A stretch of 64,000 bases of DNA, taken from assembly GCA_964058845.1 (NCBI GenBank), contig CAXKVR010000034.1, positions 558,001-622,000 of the forward strand. The letters run 5' to 3'. The stretch comes from Carex sylvatica. Its lineage: Eukaryota; Streptophyta; Magnoliopsida; Poales; Cyperaceae. Shown here piece after piece: positions 36,162 through 48,336 of the stretch. Position 1 is the first letter of the stretch; every line of letters starts with the position of its first letter. A model generated the notes under the pieces. It ran no database searches, was not told the origin of the DNA, and was given only the letters and a program-made list of their open reading frames with translations. A program made the translations under genes and the position numbers.

Positions 36162-38708
36162 CTTGCCAATTAGATCGAAGAAAACCTAGATCGATTTGAT
36201 CCTTAAAACGTGGAACCCTAGAATTGTCAATCTAACAAATTGGGGCGAGGAAGGAGAGGGCAGAGAATTTCGATTTATTTTCTTCTATTAGATGAAAAAA
36301 AATCGCACGGCGATGGTCAAATGGGACTTGGGAAGAAAAGGACAGGATCTGAAAGATAACGGTTGACCTCCGTTTATATTCATGAATGGACATCTCCTTT
36401 TCCCTATACTCAACAGCAGCAATATAAATGATGATACACTTCCATTCCATTCTATCCAAAATAAATTTAATTCGGATAAAATCAAATTAATTTGATATCA
36501 TAACTCTTGTTTTTTTATTCCTTATGTAGCGCAGAATATACAAATCTATAAATGGGTAAGTACGTATTTCCAAAAGTTCATTTCATTCAGATAAATTAGA
36601 ATGCTAGGATATCAAAGTCAGAAGAATCTGCATTCTATAACTAGACAGGGGATTCCAGTACCTGAAGGAATGTGAAATAACTGAATATATGTTAGTGTGC
36701 ATTTGAAAAAGAAAAATAATGCTTGCAAAAAATTCCCCAAGAAAAAGAGCATTGCTGCCTACCGTTTGTATATTCTACCTTTTGTTTTCATGTCCATTCG
36801 GATTTCAGAATAAGTAACTAAGGATGTTAGTTTAACTTTAACCCAGGAATGAAGGCAGATTTTTGAGTTATAAACATCAAGTTCTTACTCTTAAAAAAAA
36901 TATGAGAGGATCTATGTTCTAGCATCAAATGAGTTTCTAAATAACTGTTAATTATTTTTTAAAAATCAAAGCTTCTAAAGTTTCTAATTTTCACATTTTT
37001 GAAACTAATTTTAAAGTTTCTATTAAACCGCGTCAGTAACAAATTAAAAATGAAAAACAATTTCAATCAATTATTTAGCCATAACAGAGTTTACAAACAG
37101 TTTCTTAATAAAAAACTTTACTGCATAGTTTCTAAATAAGAAACTCCACCGCACCCCTGAAACTGAATTAAAGACTACCACATCAAATTAAAAACTCTAA
37201 TAATATCAAAGATGTAGATACTCTAAGAGTCAATTTATACCATATCTATAACATTTATATGTATTTTTTTTGTATTTGTATGTAAAATACATAGAGAAAT
37301 TATAAAATTTTAAAAATGAATGAGATTAATTAACTGCCATTTATTACATCTCTGTCACTGGTTTAACCCGATTAATCAGATCAAAAGATCATATCGATTC
37401 AAGTCAAGAAATTGAGGGTTTAGAATTTAATTTATTAGTTATTAAATTTTCCGACTGTTGTTTTAAGAAAATTTGTTTATATATATGAGTATAGCAATAT
37501 CGTTACAGAAATAATGCGGTATCTTTTAATTTATTTTGCTAATATTATATTTTTATCTGTAATTTTCTTTCTATTATATCTCATTGTTATTTTTATTTTA
37601 TTTTTAGAAAAGAAATATAATTCGTCGAACCCACAAAAACCGACCAACCTAAGCAGTTTACACCTCTACTCAAATAAAATATCTCGTTTGAAAAAAAGTA
37701 GAAAACTATTTCCTAGAATTAAAACACAAGCATTAATTCATAAAATTATGACCGATTACATGCATTTAAAGTTTTATATATAGGCATCTGAGTCTCTATG
37801 TTTCTTGAGATTCAATTTAGAAATGCATAATAAACACACACGTCCAAATTTTAGACAAAATTCTGTGATTTCTTTTCCAAAAATCCAAATCAGAAATAGC
37901 ATATGTATTCTTTCTCAGGTTTTTTTTTTTTTTTTTTTTGCGTGAATTATTTCTCAGGTCAATAAAGATATTTATAAAGAAAATACTAGGACTACGTCTG
38001 CGCTTCGTTGTGCTAATATTAATTGCTTGATCATGATAGATATTAATTATTACAATTTAGCGGATAACGAATTGTGGCCATACAATTTCTTACAGCTATC
38101 AATATTACATAATTATAAAACGGTTCTAGTTGTCTACTTGCGTCAGAACACTTACATCTTGTTTGGATGGAGAGTAGAAGAAGGGAATAAAATGAAATAC
38201 AAAGAAAGATTAACGTTTGTAACCTTTTTATTTATATTTGAATAATTAATGAGAGAAAATAAATTTAATTTAATTTTTTGTCTTATTTTTTATTTGATTA
38301 ATTAAATTTTAGAAAAATAATGAGAAATTTAATGGCTGCTGCAGGTTTGTGATAAAAAATATTTCATGAGATTTTATACGTAAGATATAGAATTGATTAT
38401 TTATGTCATTTTTTAAAAATATTTGTAAATTTTTTTTTTCCATCTGTTTGCGGTCCCAGTCGCCAGACTTGCCATGATTTATTTTATGAATTAATATTTT
38501 AAATTTGAAGTCCAACGAATGCAAATTATTGATCTATTATTTTTCCACAAGTGATGTGTCTAGCTATAAAGTTTCTCAATTTTAAAGTGCGTCTCATAAG
38601 CAAATTATAATTTATACGTGTTAAATTAATTACTCTTTAAGTATTGGGCGTGTTTGCCGTCTGTAACTATTTGACGAACCCAACAAAAGTTTCAAATTAT
38701 AAAAAGGA
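36162..38708. other. Gene-free region upstream of VHA-c
   Basis: The first few hundred bases should contain the VHA-c promoter and leader. The remainder is AT-rich, with a long T-run at about 37919-37939. Open stretches at 37514-37783 and 38027-38245 are AT-driven and not convincing. Confidence 0.4.
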
Positions 38709-38780
38709 AGGTCCTACCGGGATTCGAACCCAGGTCGCCAGATTCAAAGTCTGGAGTGCTAACCACTACACCATAGAACC
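38709..38780 (-). tRNA. tRNA-Gln (anticodon TTG)
   Basis: The reverse strand folds as a 72-nt cloverleaf. The acceptor stem is GGTTCTA with TAGGACC, the D arm contains GGTGTAGTGGTTAGCAC, the anticodon stem is CCAGA/TCTGG around the loop CTTTGAA (anticodon TTG, 38745-38747), and the T arm is CTGGGTTCGAATCCCGG with the discriminator T at 38709. No intron. A and B boxes are intact, and the sequence is followed (minus strand) by mixed sequence with no long T-run immediately after. It resembles standard nuclear plant tRNA-Gln genes. Confidence 0.96.
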
Positions 38781-39780
38781 TTTTTGTCCTCAGCGCTATT
38801 TTCTCTTATATATAGAAATTCTCTGGGTACCCAATTGCTAAAATGATGATTTGAATTTTGAAATCTTCATCCCCACGGGTACTTTGAATTAAAAGAGGGT
38901 TTCCATTTACTCGTTATATTTTTTGTTTGACAATTTAATTATAGTTTAAATTAATTCGTTTTAGACAGTTCAAAATATAAATTAAATTAATTATTTTCAG
39001 AAAATAAAATATTAAAAAATAAATTTTCTTTTCTTATAAGAGTGAGTTCTATAGACCAAGACCAAAAATAATACAATTTTGATCATTGTAAGAATTTATT
39101 TTTGATCAATTTGCAATATTAGAAAATTTAATACTTAAATTATAAATTGTTGAACTAATTTTTGAATATAACAACTTGATGATTGACGCAAACTTTCAAA
39201 AAAAAAGAGAGAAAAAAACGTGACATGCCACTGTGCATGTTCACGCAGCCAACTACCCCACTATATTTTTAACCCATCTTTATCTCTACACAAACTCTCT
39301 CTCATTAGAAAAAAAAAACCAGAATAAAACCAAAGAAAAAATATATGTAAAAAGAAAAAAGAAAACCACTAAGGAAAGAAAAAGGAGAAAAAAAAATAAA
39401 AGAAAAATTATCAATTGAAATTTCGATCTTGCGTTGCGGGTGATTTGGAACCGCTGTTTGTAATTTGATTGGAAAATTATTAAATTCTTGCTATCTATCA
39501 GGTATTCAGACCTTTTTATGATATGAATTTCTATTTTGATCTAATTGAATAATGAATTTTCAGGACTTATATAACGGAGTAGAGGGTCTAAGAATCTGAA
39601 TATGTTTTTAAAAAAATTGAAATTTGAAAATCACCTGTTTTATAATTCTGAAACATTCCACTATATTTTGTTTTACGAAAATGCACTCGAGGGTGGTTTT
39701 ATGTTTGCTGATTAATTATCATTCTTCTTTTTTTCTATAATTTTTTTAAGCCAGCAGACAATAAAACGAAGCAATGTATG
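38781..39780. other. AT-rich intergenic region
   Basis: No gene recognised. A lysine-rich open stretch at 39233-39418 comes from A-rich sequence and is not credible. Confidence 0.4.
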
Positions 39781-40194
39781 CGGCCATTTTTATTAATACC
39801 CCTTAAAAAAAAAAAAATTTTAACAATACCCCTGTGTTTAATTTTTTTTTATTAGTACCCCGACCGCCAGGCCCACGGGCGGTCCATATATTGAAGGAAA
39901 CCGCCAGGGCCCCGGGCGGTCCACCTCGAATTTTTTTTTTTTTTTTTTTTTTTTAAGGGAGAGATGTTAATATTTTTTATTTAAATAATTTTGTGAATAA
40001 ATTTTTTTCTTATTTAGAGTGTATATCAAAAAAAAAAAAAGACATTTGATATATTTATGAAGTGATGTCGTAACTCTTTATAACTTTGATTGATTTGATT
40101 TGTCAGCTGGATATCATAAGTCTAAAAATAACACTAATTGAGGATTTGACATTAATTCAAATATACACCAGAAAATATAGTTAGATTGCCTCAA

Positions 40195-40312
40195 TGATAT
40201 ACATATATACATATATACATATACAGATATATATACATACATATACATACATATACATACATATACATACATATACATACATATACATACATATACATAC
40301 ATATACATATAC
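40195..40312. repeat. TACATA microsatellite, left inner arm
   Basis: Tandem ACATAC/ACATAT units next to the core of the large foldback element, complementary to the longer array on the other arm. Confidence 0.9.
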
Positions 40313-40727
40313 TGATGCATGACCGATCAAGAAATTGGAAAAAGTAACGGAAAGATAGATTTGGTTCTGAGATCACACAGATTCTCAATTCTTTGATAAA
40401 ACTGATACATCAAAAACTAACTAACTCTCCCAAAAGACATGACGTCTGTTTAAATACCAATCCTAAAAACAGAAAATACATAAAAGATACATAAAAGATA
40501 CATAAAAGACCCTAAAAACTTTAAAATTATAAAGAAAGGTCCAAAATTCCATGAAGGAAGACTCGGATCGCGAATCTGAGCCCGAAAATAGGTGAAACAA
40601 ATCGTAGATTGGTTTCTCCACCGGTTTTGGACTGTGGAGTTCTTGTCAAGATTTCAATCCGATCCGACGGACGGATCAAAAGTTACGCCCCTTTTTGTGA
40701 AGCATGCGCAGGACCATATTGCATCAA

Positions 40728-40937
40728 TATGTATATGTATATATATGTATATATATGTATATGTATGTGTATATATATGTATATGTATATGTATATGTAT
40801 GTATATGTATATGTATATGTATGTATATGTATGTATATGTATGTATATGTATATGTATGTATATGTATGTATATGTATGTATATGTATATATATGTATGT
40901 GTATATATATGTATATGTATATGTATATATGTATATC
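40728..40937. repeat. TATGTA microsatellite, right inner arm
   Basis: Tandem TATGTA/TATATG units, the inverted partner of the left array and roughly 90 bp longer, so the two arms have expanded unequally. Confidence 0.9.
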
Positions 40938-41347
40938 ATTGAGGCAATCTAATTATATTTTCTGGTGTATATTTGAATTAATGTCAAATTCTCAATTAGT
41001 GTTATTTTTAGACTTATGATATCCAGCTGACAAATCAAATCAATCAAAGTTATAAAGAGTTACGACATCACTTCATAAATATATCAAATATCTTTTTTTT
41101 TTTTTGATATACACTCTAAACAAGAAAAAAATTTATTCACAAAATTATTTAAATAAAAAATATTAACATCTCTCCCTTAAAAAAAAAAAAAAAAAAATTC
41201 GGGGTGGACCGCCCGAGGCCCTGGCGGTTTCCTTCAATATATGGACCGCTCGTGGGCCTGGTGGTTGGGGTACTAATAAAAAAAAATTATACACAGGGGT
41301 ATTGTTAAATTTTTTTTTTTTTTAAGGGGTATTAATAAAAATGGCCG

Positions 41348-42096
41348 CAATGTATGCTTTGTGTCTATATTGTTTTTTAATTTCAATAACTAAATCATGT
41401 TAAATAAAACTAAATTAACAAAACATGGAACCAAACAACAAAATTCTAGTGCAATTGCTGAAATTACAACACCAAAAAATGAGATCTCTAATTATACAAC
41501 TGAACTAAAAAATACAGAGAAACTGATAATTATTTTTTTTCTGTTTGAAATAAATTTATGTTTCTTATCACTGATAGAGTTTTCAACAAATTTTAATCCA
41601 AAAAAATATAGTTGGTCAAAAACTCAAAATACATATTTTCATCTTAGTTACATCAAAATAGAGCAATTAAATAAATTTTACAGGTGTGGGTGCCGCTCAT
41701 CGTGATTCGGTAATTTCATATAGAAGGAATCAGATTATCTGTGGCAGTGGCACTGTGCCATCATGTGTGTGGTGCAACAATTAATTTGTACTGCAGCAGT
41801 GCAGCCTTAAAGAGAGCATTTTTTATTTTAGTTTAAATTATGTTAAAAATAATTTGAAATTATACTTTTTTTTATCAAACAAAAAAATAAAATTACTCAG
41901 ATTTTCAGACTATTTCAATATTTCTAGTATAGCCCTCTTCTTGTCGTGTAGCAAAAGTTGCTAAATCGCAATTATTTTTTGCAATTTCTACAACTAATTA
42001 AGAGTGCGTTTTGATGTAACTAAAAAAATAGCAAGAAAATCACTAACTTGAGGTTAACGTTATTCTATTGTTGAGACAAAATTGAAAGCACATGAT
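41348..42096. other. AT-rich intergenic region
   Basis: No gene or repeat recognised. An open stretch at 41397-41705 has no recognisable domain. Confidence 0.35.
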
Positions 42097-42443
42097 GTAA
42101 ATCGCGAAGTCTCAGATAGAAATTTAAATTCTCTGCATTGATTATGTATTCTCTGCATTGATTATGTCAAGCGAATCTTGCATCATTAGTTGCTTCGTCT
42201 TCAATTCTCTTTGAATTATAACAATGTAAATCACGAGGTCTTGGAGAGAAATTTAGATTCTCTGCAGTGATTATGTCAAGCGGATCTTGCCTCGTTAGTT
42301 GCTTCGCCTCCAATTCTCTTGGGATCATAACAATGTAAATCACGAGGTCTTGGAGAGAAATTTAGATTCTCTGCGGTGATTATGTCAAGCGGATCTTGCC
42401 TTGTTAGTTGCTTCGCCTCCAATTTTCTTTGAATTCAAACAAA
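42097..42443. repeat. Tandem repeat, three copies of a 109-bp unit
   Basis: Units start GTAAATCRCGARGTCT at 42097, 42226 and 42335 and contain TCTGCAGTGATTATGTCAAG and GTTAGTTGCTTCGCCTCCAA. The first unit is 20 bp longer because ATTCTCTGCATTGATTATGT is itself doubled inside it. Units 2 and 3 are the most alike. Confidence 0.9.
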
Positions 42444-42536
42444 AGTATAATAAAAATTCAATTCATTTTAATAAAAAAAAATTCAAATGGAATGATTTGA
42501 AATTAAATTTTAATAATCAGAATGGTTAAATAAAAT

Positions 42537-43094
42537 GGGATAATTTTATGTATACCCCTCGAAAACTTCAAAATTACGTACTTTTTTCTCTAAACTTTAA
42601 ATTTATATATTTCTTCTTTTAAACTTTAAAAACTTACAAATTTATTCATTGTATTGTCTTTTATATTAAAATTTATTTATATTTATAAAATATCTATTCT
42701 ATCTTTTATTAAAAACATATAACACCATCAGACTCAAATTTTATTTCGAAGGATTCCTCTACCGTTCGATCTGCTTTAAGATCTATGCGCATTAGATCAA
42801 CATAAATTTTGAAGCAAACATGCACATATATTAAAACAACATGTATAAATCTTAATGCAATGCACGCGGATCGGACGGTAGAAGAATCCTTCATATTCAA
42901 ATTTGATTCCAACAGCCATTTTATATATTTAATAAAGGATACAATGTATAGTTTATAAATTTAAAATGAGTTTTAATACAAAAGACATGAAAATAGATAA
43001 ATTTGTGAAGTCGGAGAGAAAATAAGTAATTTGAAAGTTTAGAAGAAGAAATACTTAATTTTCAAGTTTTGAGGGGTATACGTGAAATTTCCCC
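42537..43094. mobile_element. Foldback element of the TATACCCCTC family
   Basis: The left end GGGATAATTTTATGTATACC and the reverse of the right end, GGGGAAATTTCACGTATACC, are inverted repeats. The inverted similarity extends about 180 bp inward (TTACAAATTTATTCA paired with TGAATAAATTTG-like sequence). An internal small inverted pair around 42720-42900 shares ATTCTTCTACCGTCCGATC-like blocks. No clear target duplication. Confidence 0.72.
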
Positions 43095-43119
43095 TAAACT
43101 GAGAAGAAATAAATAAAAG

Positions 43120-44115
43120 AGAAAATTGGTTATTTGCCACTCCAAAACTTTCAAATTTTAAAAGTATCATCCCAAAATTTAAAATTGTAAAAATGTCACT
43201 CCAAACTTCATTAATTTATAATTTTGTCACTCCAAATATTTATTGATTAAAATACTCTCCCATCATCAAACTCCTCTTCTTTCATTCCGGTTCCCACCTC
43301 TTTTTTTTTTAATCGGAAACCATGTATTTGGATGATTTGAATTGCAAATCACTCGACTTCACTTGTGCCCGAAATTTTTTTATTTTTTATTTTGGGCTAA
43401 AAGCCTGTAGGCATCTCATTAACACTTGTGCTTGAACAACGTATTGTTAGCTTGTGAATTGTGAATTAGTGAGTCAACAAATGTGAAAACTGTGGTGGAT
43501 AGAGAAATTGGGATTTATTTTAGATAAACAGTAAATAACCTTTATTGATTATCCAAAATTAGTGAGTTTTTCACGTCATATTTTGGTTTATTCGATTCAA
43601 AATCTGAAACTTTAGGCCAGTTGATTATTTTCAGAAATAGCAGGTGACATAATTTTTCTGTTTCAAGCTAGATCTTAGTTTTAATCAAATAATTCTCTGT
43701 TTTATTTCACAAATTAAGAAGACTTCAAACTGCATATTTTTGAACAATTTTGAAAATGTTCCACGAATCATCTCCATTTCTTTGCATTGAAAATGTTCAC
43801 TTTGCATTTCATTCAACCAATTCCACAAAGACTAAATTAATTGTGAGGTGGAAACCAGGTGGGAATCAACGATTGCAGATGGAATCAGACTAAATTTCTT
43901 GGTAACAATGAATCAGATTAAAATTTCTTGGATTTTGTCAACCACGCACAAAATTTTACAGTTAGAAGAGGTGAGAACTTTGGTGATGGAAGAATATTTT
44001 AGTTAATAAATATTTGAAGTAATAAAATTATAAATTAATGATGTTTTGAGTAATATTTTTATTATTTTAAATTTTGAGATGATATTTTTATAATTTAAAG
44101 ATAATTAATTTTTCT
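43120..44115. mobile_element. Foldback element, 996 bp, adjacent to the Myb-like gene
   Basis: The left arm contains AATTTATAATTTTGTCACTC and the right arm the inverted counterpart (GAAGTAATAAAATTATAAATT). Arm similarity extends about 150 bp. Flanks AAATAAAAG (43111-43119) and AAATAAAAA (44116-44124) match at 8 of 9 positions, but they are low-complexity, so the target duplication is tentative. The core (about 43300-43970) has no coding sequence I recognise. Confidence 0.68.
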
Positions 44116-44700
44116 AAATAAAAAGGTCATAATTTTTATGAAAAATTACGGTACATGCCATTGAAAATACAGCTTCCCATTCGCATCAATTTCTTCCCGT
44201 CTCTCTGTCTCTCCCTCTTCCACTCCAGTCTCTACTATTCCCCAGCTCCGACGCCCAGTTCAGATCTCCCTCTCCACTGCTCTCCGTCCCAACGCTCATT
44301 CCAGACCTTCACCCCTCTTCACTGCTCTCCTGTCCGTCCAGATCTTTCTCCCTCGCCACGGCTCCCCCGTCACAGCACCCAGTTCAAGGCATTTCTTTAT
44401 CGGAGAAGAGAAGAGTAAAAGCGACTTTTCACGCTGACAAACCGAATTCTAGCCAAAATACCATCATTTTTCCCGTGATTTCATCGCATGATTTGGGGCT
44501 CCTGAAATCCCGTCGAATGTTTCTGTTCTCGTTTCTCTCCGCGTTCCTATCAGTTTATTGAGAAAGAATTCTGATTCAGTTTCTCGTTTGAGCGTGAGAA
44601 GGTCATTCCGATCAGAAGATTCAAATTAGCGTGAAAAGGGGATCTTCCTATTTTGTCGTCAAGTATTCTTTTATAAGTGGCGAGTGCTAATTTAGAGGCC
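44116..44700. promoter_or_regulatory. Upstream region of Myb-like copy A
   Basis: A CT-rich stretch at 44190-44380 probably belongs to the leader or core promoter; the last 60 bases before the ATG are conserved with copy B (TATTTTGTC, AGTGGCGAGTGCTAATTT). The open frame at 44155-44418 is Ser/Pro/His-rich from CT repeats and not credible as a protein. Confidence 0.5.
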
Positions 44701-47700
44701 ATGGCGTTTATGAAGTCTAGGAGGAACGGATCGATTAGCGAGGACGACGTCTCTCTGATTCTTCAAAGGTATAGTCGATGCACTAACTGCTACCCTTTAG
44801 TGTAGATTTTCATCTTGGTTGCATTATTGTATTGTGGATTGAAGTTAGGGTTTAGGGTTTTTGGAAGAGAAACATATGGGTTGGTGTTTATCTTTGATCA
44901 TTTGAGATCGTCGGCTCTGTTTCTTCTGAATTTCTTCATACTTTTTTGTTCTTGATTTCGAGTGGCTAAGCATTGTATGGATTATATTACTGTACAGCAA
45001 ATAGATTTTTGTTTTTTAGCTCATTGCTATCTATCAGGAAAGATATATTGAAAGGTTTAGTTGGATGAAGTTCAATTAAATCCCAGATAAAAAGTTTATT
45101 GGTAGCAGGTATCACCAACGCTTTATCAGCACGAGGAACTGGAATCCCTTTATATTTTGCCCTCAACAGGTACCCAGCAACAGCAGTGGTGGCACTCTTG
45201 CAGGAAGTATCACAAGTTGCGTCTTGTGCACCAAAAATTGACTGGAAGAAACTTGTCAAAAGAACCGCAACAGGAATTACATGTGCTCGGGAGTATCAGA
45301 TGCTATGGCGACACCTGGCATATCGGGACAAGCTACTTGGAAAAATAGAAGAAAATGCAGAACCCTTGGTTTGTTCCTTGATTTCTAGTCTCTTTGACTT
45401 ATGACAGAGATAATTTTTTTACTTGACCATTCAATCTGATCCATTGTTAGTAATTTATTAAAATCAACAAATTCTTCTGAAATAACGGTAGGATGATGAC
45501 AGTGATTTGGAATTTGAAGTAGAAGCTGTACCAAAACCTAGTGAGGAAGGCTTATCGGAGGCCAAAACTTGTGTCAAGGTATATATTTTCCTCAGTAGCT
45601 CATGATTTATATAAAATTCTTCCATTTTATCATTATAATTTGTTACATTGAAATCATGATTGAAATAATTTTATTTTTATTTTTTTATCTTAATGATTTA
45701 CCAGATTATATTGAATCCAACTGGCGCAGACCCTTCTTCAACCCACAACAACACCACAGCCAATGAGAACCCGCCACGTGTCCCATTTGACAAACAACAG
45801 CCAGCACGCACCTTGCGTGGCACCTACAACAATTTTCAATCCACAGATCAAAAACCAAACCAACAATCTATAATGAGGTCTTCTGTAGATGCTACTGATA
45901 TAGCTGGCTCAGCTCCACCTAAGAAGAAAAGAAAACAATGGAGCAAAGAAGAGGATGCTGACCTAACAGCATTGGTTCAAAAATATGGTGAAAAGTGGGA
46001 GATTCTGAAAGATAATTTCAAATATGATAGAACACCACATCAGCTTTCTACTGTATGTCCTTCCACACATAAACTTTCTTTTCTTTAAGTAGTAGGCATA
46101 GCCTACTAATTTTCATTTAAAGAAAGTACAAAAAAAAAAAAAAACAGAGATTTCACTATTTAATTATAAATTTTGGGGTTCTTGTTATGGATTGAAGATT
46201 TCTGTTTTTGGATGTCAGAGATGGGTCTCGATTAAAAAGCGGCAGGGTCAAACTGGCCAGGGTACTGTGGCAAAACCAACTCCGTCAGAGGATATGAGGA
46301 AGATGAATGAGACGGTTTTAGATCAAATAGAACGACGCATTAACCCACTATTTGGTTTGTTTATAAACATTGTTTCGTTTGGTTTCTTGTTTTCTGGTTT
46401 GGGTGTGTGAAAACTATTGTCCGGCTTAGAACGGTGCAGTAACCCACTATTTTCTTACCGTACCTGTTGTTAATGGCTTTTCTATTGGTGATAATAGGTT
46501 GGCTGGGGTTGGGTTGAGGTCAGGTTTCCATAATTTTATTATTTTCGATAGACAACCAGATCTGACCTGCATTGTACTGAACCTTAGGAAAGTTTAAGTT
46601 CGTGTTTAATCCATAATTTAAATTTGCATAAAACAAATTATACCTTAGATGGTCTAGGTTGTTGGCTCCATGCTGGGGTGGCATGGGCTCAGTTCCCACC
46701 TTAAATTTCGGTTTTCTCCTCTGTAGGTATATGTGGTTCCAGTAGTCAAACACTAACCAATTGGGTCATGATGTGTTAACCCAAATCTGACCCGACCTGA
46801 CCTGTAGAAGGTAACAAAGTTCAGAGCTGCACCTGGAACCACATCGGGTTGGGTCGGCAACTGTCAGGGGTAGGTATAATTTATTGGACTATTACCAATT
46901 CATTATAGGGAGAATTTCATGTATACCCCTCAAAAACTTCAAAATTACGTATCTCCTCTAAACTTTGTAATATCATATTTATCCTTCTAAATTTCAAAAA
47001 CTCGCAAATTTATCCAATCAATAGCCTTTTTGATTAAAACCCATTTTAAATTTATAAAGTACCCATTTTACGCTTTATTAAAAATATAAAAAGATGCAGT
47101 TTGTTAAAAAGAAATGTTTAGTCTTCTAATTGGCTGGTTGTGTGGACAAATGACTCATTTCCTTGTGATGCATACACAAGCATATACCTAAATGGCAATG
47201 TTAGAGAAATGAACAATTGGCCCTCAAAAACCGACAGTTAGAAAGGGTAAATTGAGAACATTATAAATTTAAATGAGATTTAAAAGAAAGGCAATAAATT
47301 GGGTAAATTTGTAAGTTTCTTAAATTTAGAAGGATAAATATGATATAATGAATTTTAAAGGGTAAATTATGTAATTTCAAAGTTTTGAGGGGTATACGCG
47401 TTGTTCTCCCTTAGTTATAACCAAAACAGGTAATTTTGGTCTAATAAGAAACCCAAAGGAATACTAATTGGCAAACAAGAAGTTAAAATAACTTGACGTC
47501 CTCTCTAATATATTACAGGAGCCAACAATGTCCGCATAACTGCTCAGAACAATAATGGCAGTGTACCATCCAGCACGGTTTCCGATGCAAGACCCACTTC
47601 CACTCTTATTAATCCCTCTTCCAATCCAAACCAAACCCTCAAATCTCTTCCAGCTGTCATCCCCAAACCTGCTAAACCGGCCCCGAAGAAACAAGCAATG

Positions 47701-48336
47701 GTGGGCCCTCTACCTCAACCCCAACCTCAATCTCAGCCCCAACTCATAGGTTCAGTGGGCCCCTCGGCCCGGCTCATTTCAACACCCAGCCCTAATTCAA
47801 TTCAGGCGGCAGCCTTTGCAGCTGGTGGACGCATTGCAACTCCTTCCACTGCCCGATCCCTGCTAGAGGCTGCCAAATCAAAAAATGTCGTTCACATAAG
47901 ATCTAGTGTTACTCTCTCTAACAAACCCATTGCACATACCACCATAAATCTGTCAATACGACCCTCTAGTTTGAGTGTACAGACTTTGAACCCAAATCAA
48001 AATTTAAATTCGAGCCCAGGAAGTGGCGTGGCCCAAGTTTTGACTCACCCAAAGAAGGTTAAAAGCGTTGCTGCCAATGGTGATGAGGTCGAAATGGAGA
48101 TAACAGAGGCAGATGGCAAGAAGGATGTCTCAAAATTAAATGGAGACAATAAAACAACAATAAATAAGGAGAATTTGAAAGGTGAGGAGAAGAATGATGT
48201 GACTGGTCTGATTGGTGTTGAAAAAACGAATGGAGGGGTTATTTCAAGTAATGTAAAAGCAGTAGTACTTGAGATAAATAAAAAAGAGAACCAGAGTGTG
48301 GTTCAGACAGAGAGCAAGGATAAAACTGGTTTGTAG
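44701..48336 (+). CDS. Myb/SANT-like DNA-binding protein, tandem copy A
   Basis: Exons 44701-44768, 45170-45368, 45492-45578, 45705-46052, 46219-46354 and 47519-48336 join in phase to 551 residues. Domain 1 (about residues 23-76) reads RYPATAVVALLQEVSQVASC, IDWKKLVKRTATGIT and CAREYQMLWRHLAYRD, a divergent homeodomain/Myb-like fold. An NLS-like PPKKKRK (189-195) precedes a canonical Myb repeat, QWSKEEDADLTALVQKYGEK, WEILKDNF and RWVSIKKRQG (about 196-247). The C-terminal half is Pro/Ser/Asn-rich with a conserved patch AAFAAGGRIATPSTARSLLE. Plant homologues are annotated as homeodomain-like or Myb-type nuclear proteins of poorly known role. Intron 5 contains a foldback element. Copy B lies 5.47 kb downstream. 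Confidence 0.9.
46908..47410. mobile_element. Foldback element in intron 5 of Myb-like copy A
   Basis: GGGAGAATTTCATGTATACC on the left pairs with the reverse of the right end, GGGAGAACAACGCGTATACC. The middle contains AATTGGCTGGTTGTG and mirrored pieces. Flanks TTCATTATA (46899-46907) and TTAGTTATA (47411-47419) match at 7 of 9. The same element with the same right flank is in intron 5 of copy B, so it was present before the duplication. Confidence 0.78.

Larger units (their letters stand above)
39781..41347. mobile_element. Large foldback element, 1567 bp, with about 430-bp inverted arms
   Basis: The arms start CGGCCATTTTTATTAATACC and the reverse of the right end is the same. They are flanked by CAATGTATG at 39772-39780 and 41348-41356, a perfect 9-bp Mutator-type duplication. 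Each arm holds a pair of GC-rich palindromic modules (GACCGCC...GGGCGGTCC and ACCGCC...GGGCGGTCC) in AT-rich surroundings. Next come homopolymer runs, then a unique stretch ending GATTGCCTCAATGATATAC, then a TATGTA-type microsatellite at the inner edge (about 40195-40312 and 40728-40937). The single-copy core at about 40313-40727 contains no transposase. Open frames across the microsatellites encode Tyr/Met/Ile/Cys/Val repeats and are artefacts. Confidence 0.88.

Noticed and set aside
40592..41019. Open frames of 116 and 136 codons with Tyr/Met/Ile/Cys/Val repeats
   Set aside because: They are translations of the TATGTA microsatellite inside the foldback element; all frames on both strands stay open there.
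42097..42443. CRISPR-like array
   Set aside because: This is a plant nuclear context, the units are long and contiguous without unique spacers, and no cas-like genes occur.
44155..44418. Ser/Pro/His-rich 87-codon frame upstream of Myb-like copy A
   Set aside because: Explained by a CT-rich leader; copy B lacks a counterpart.
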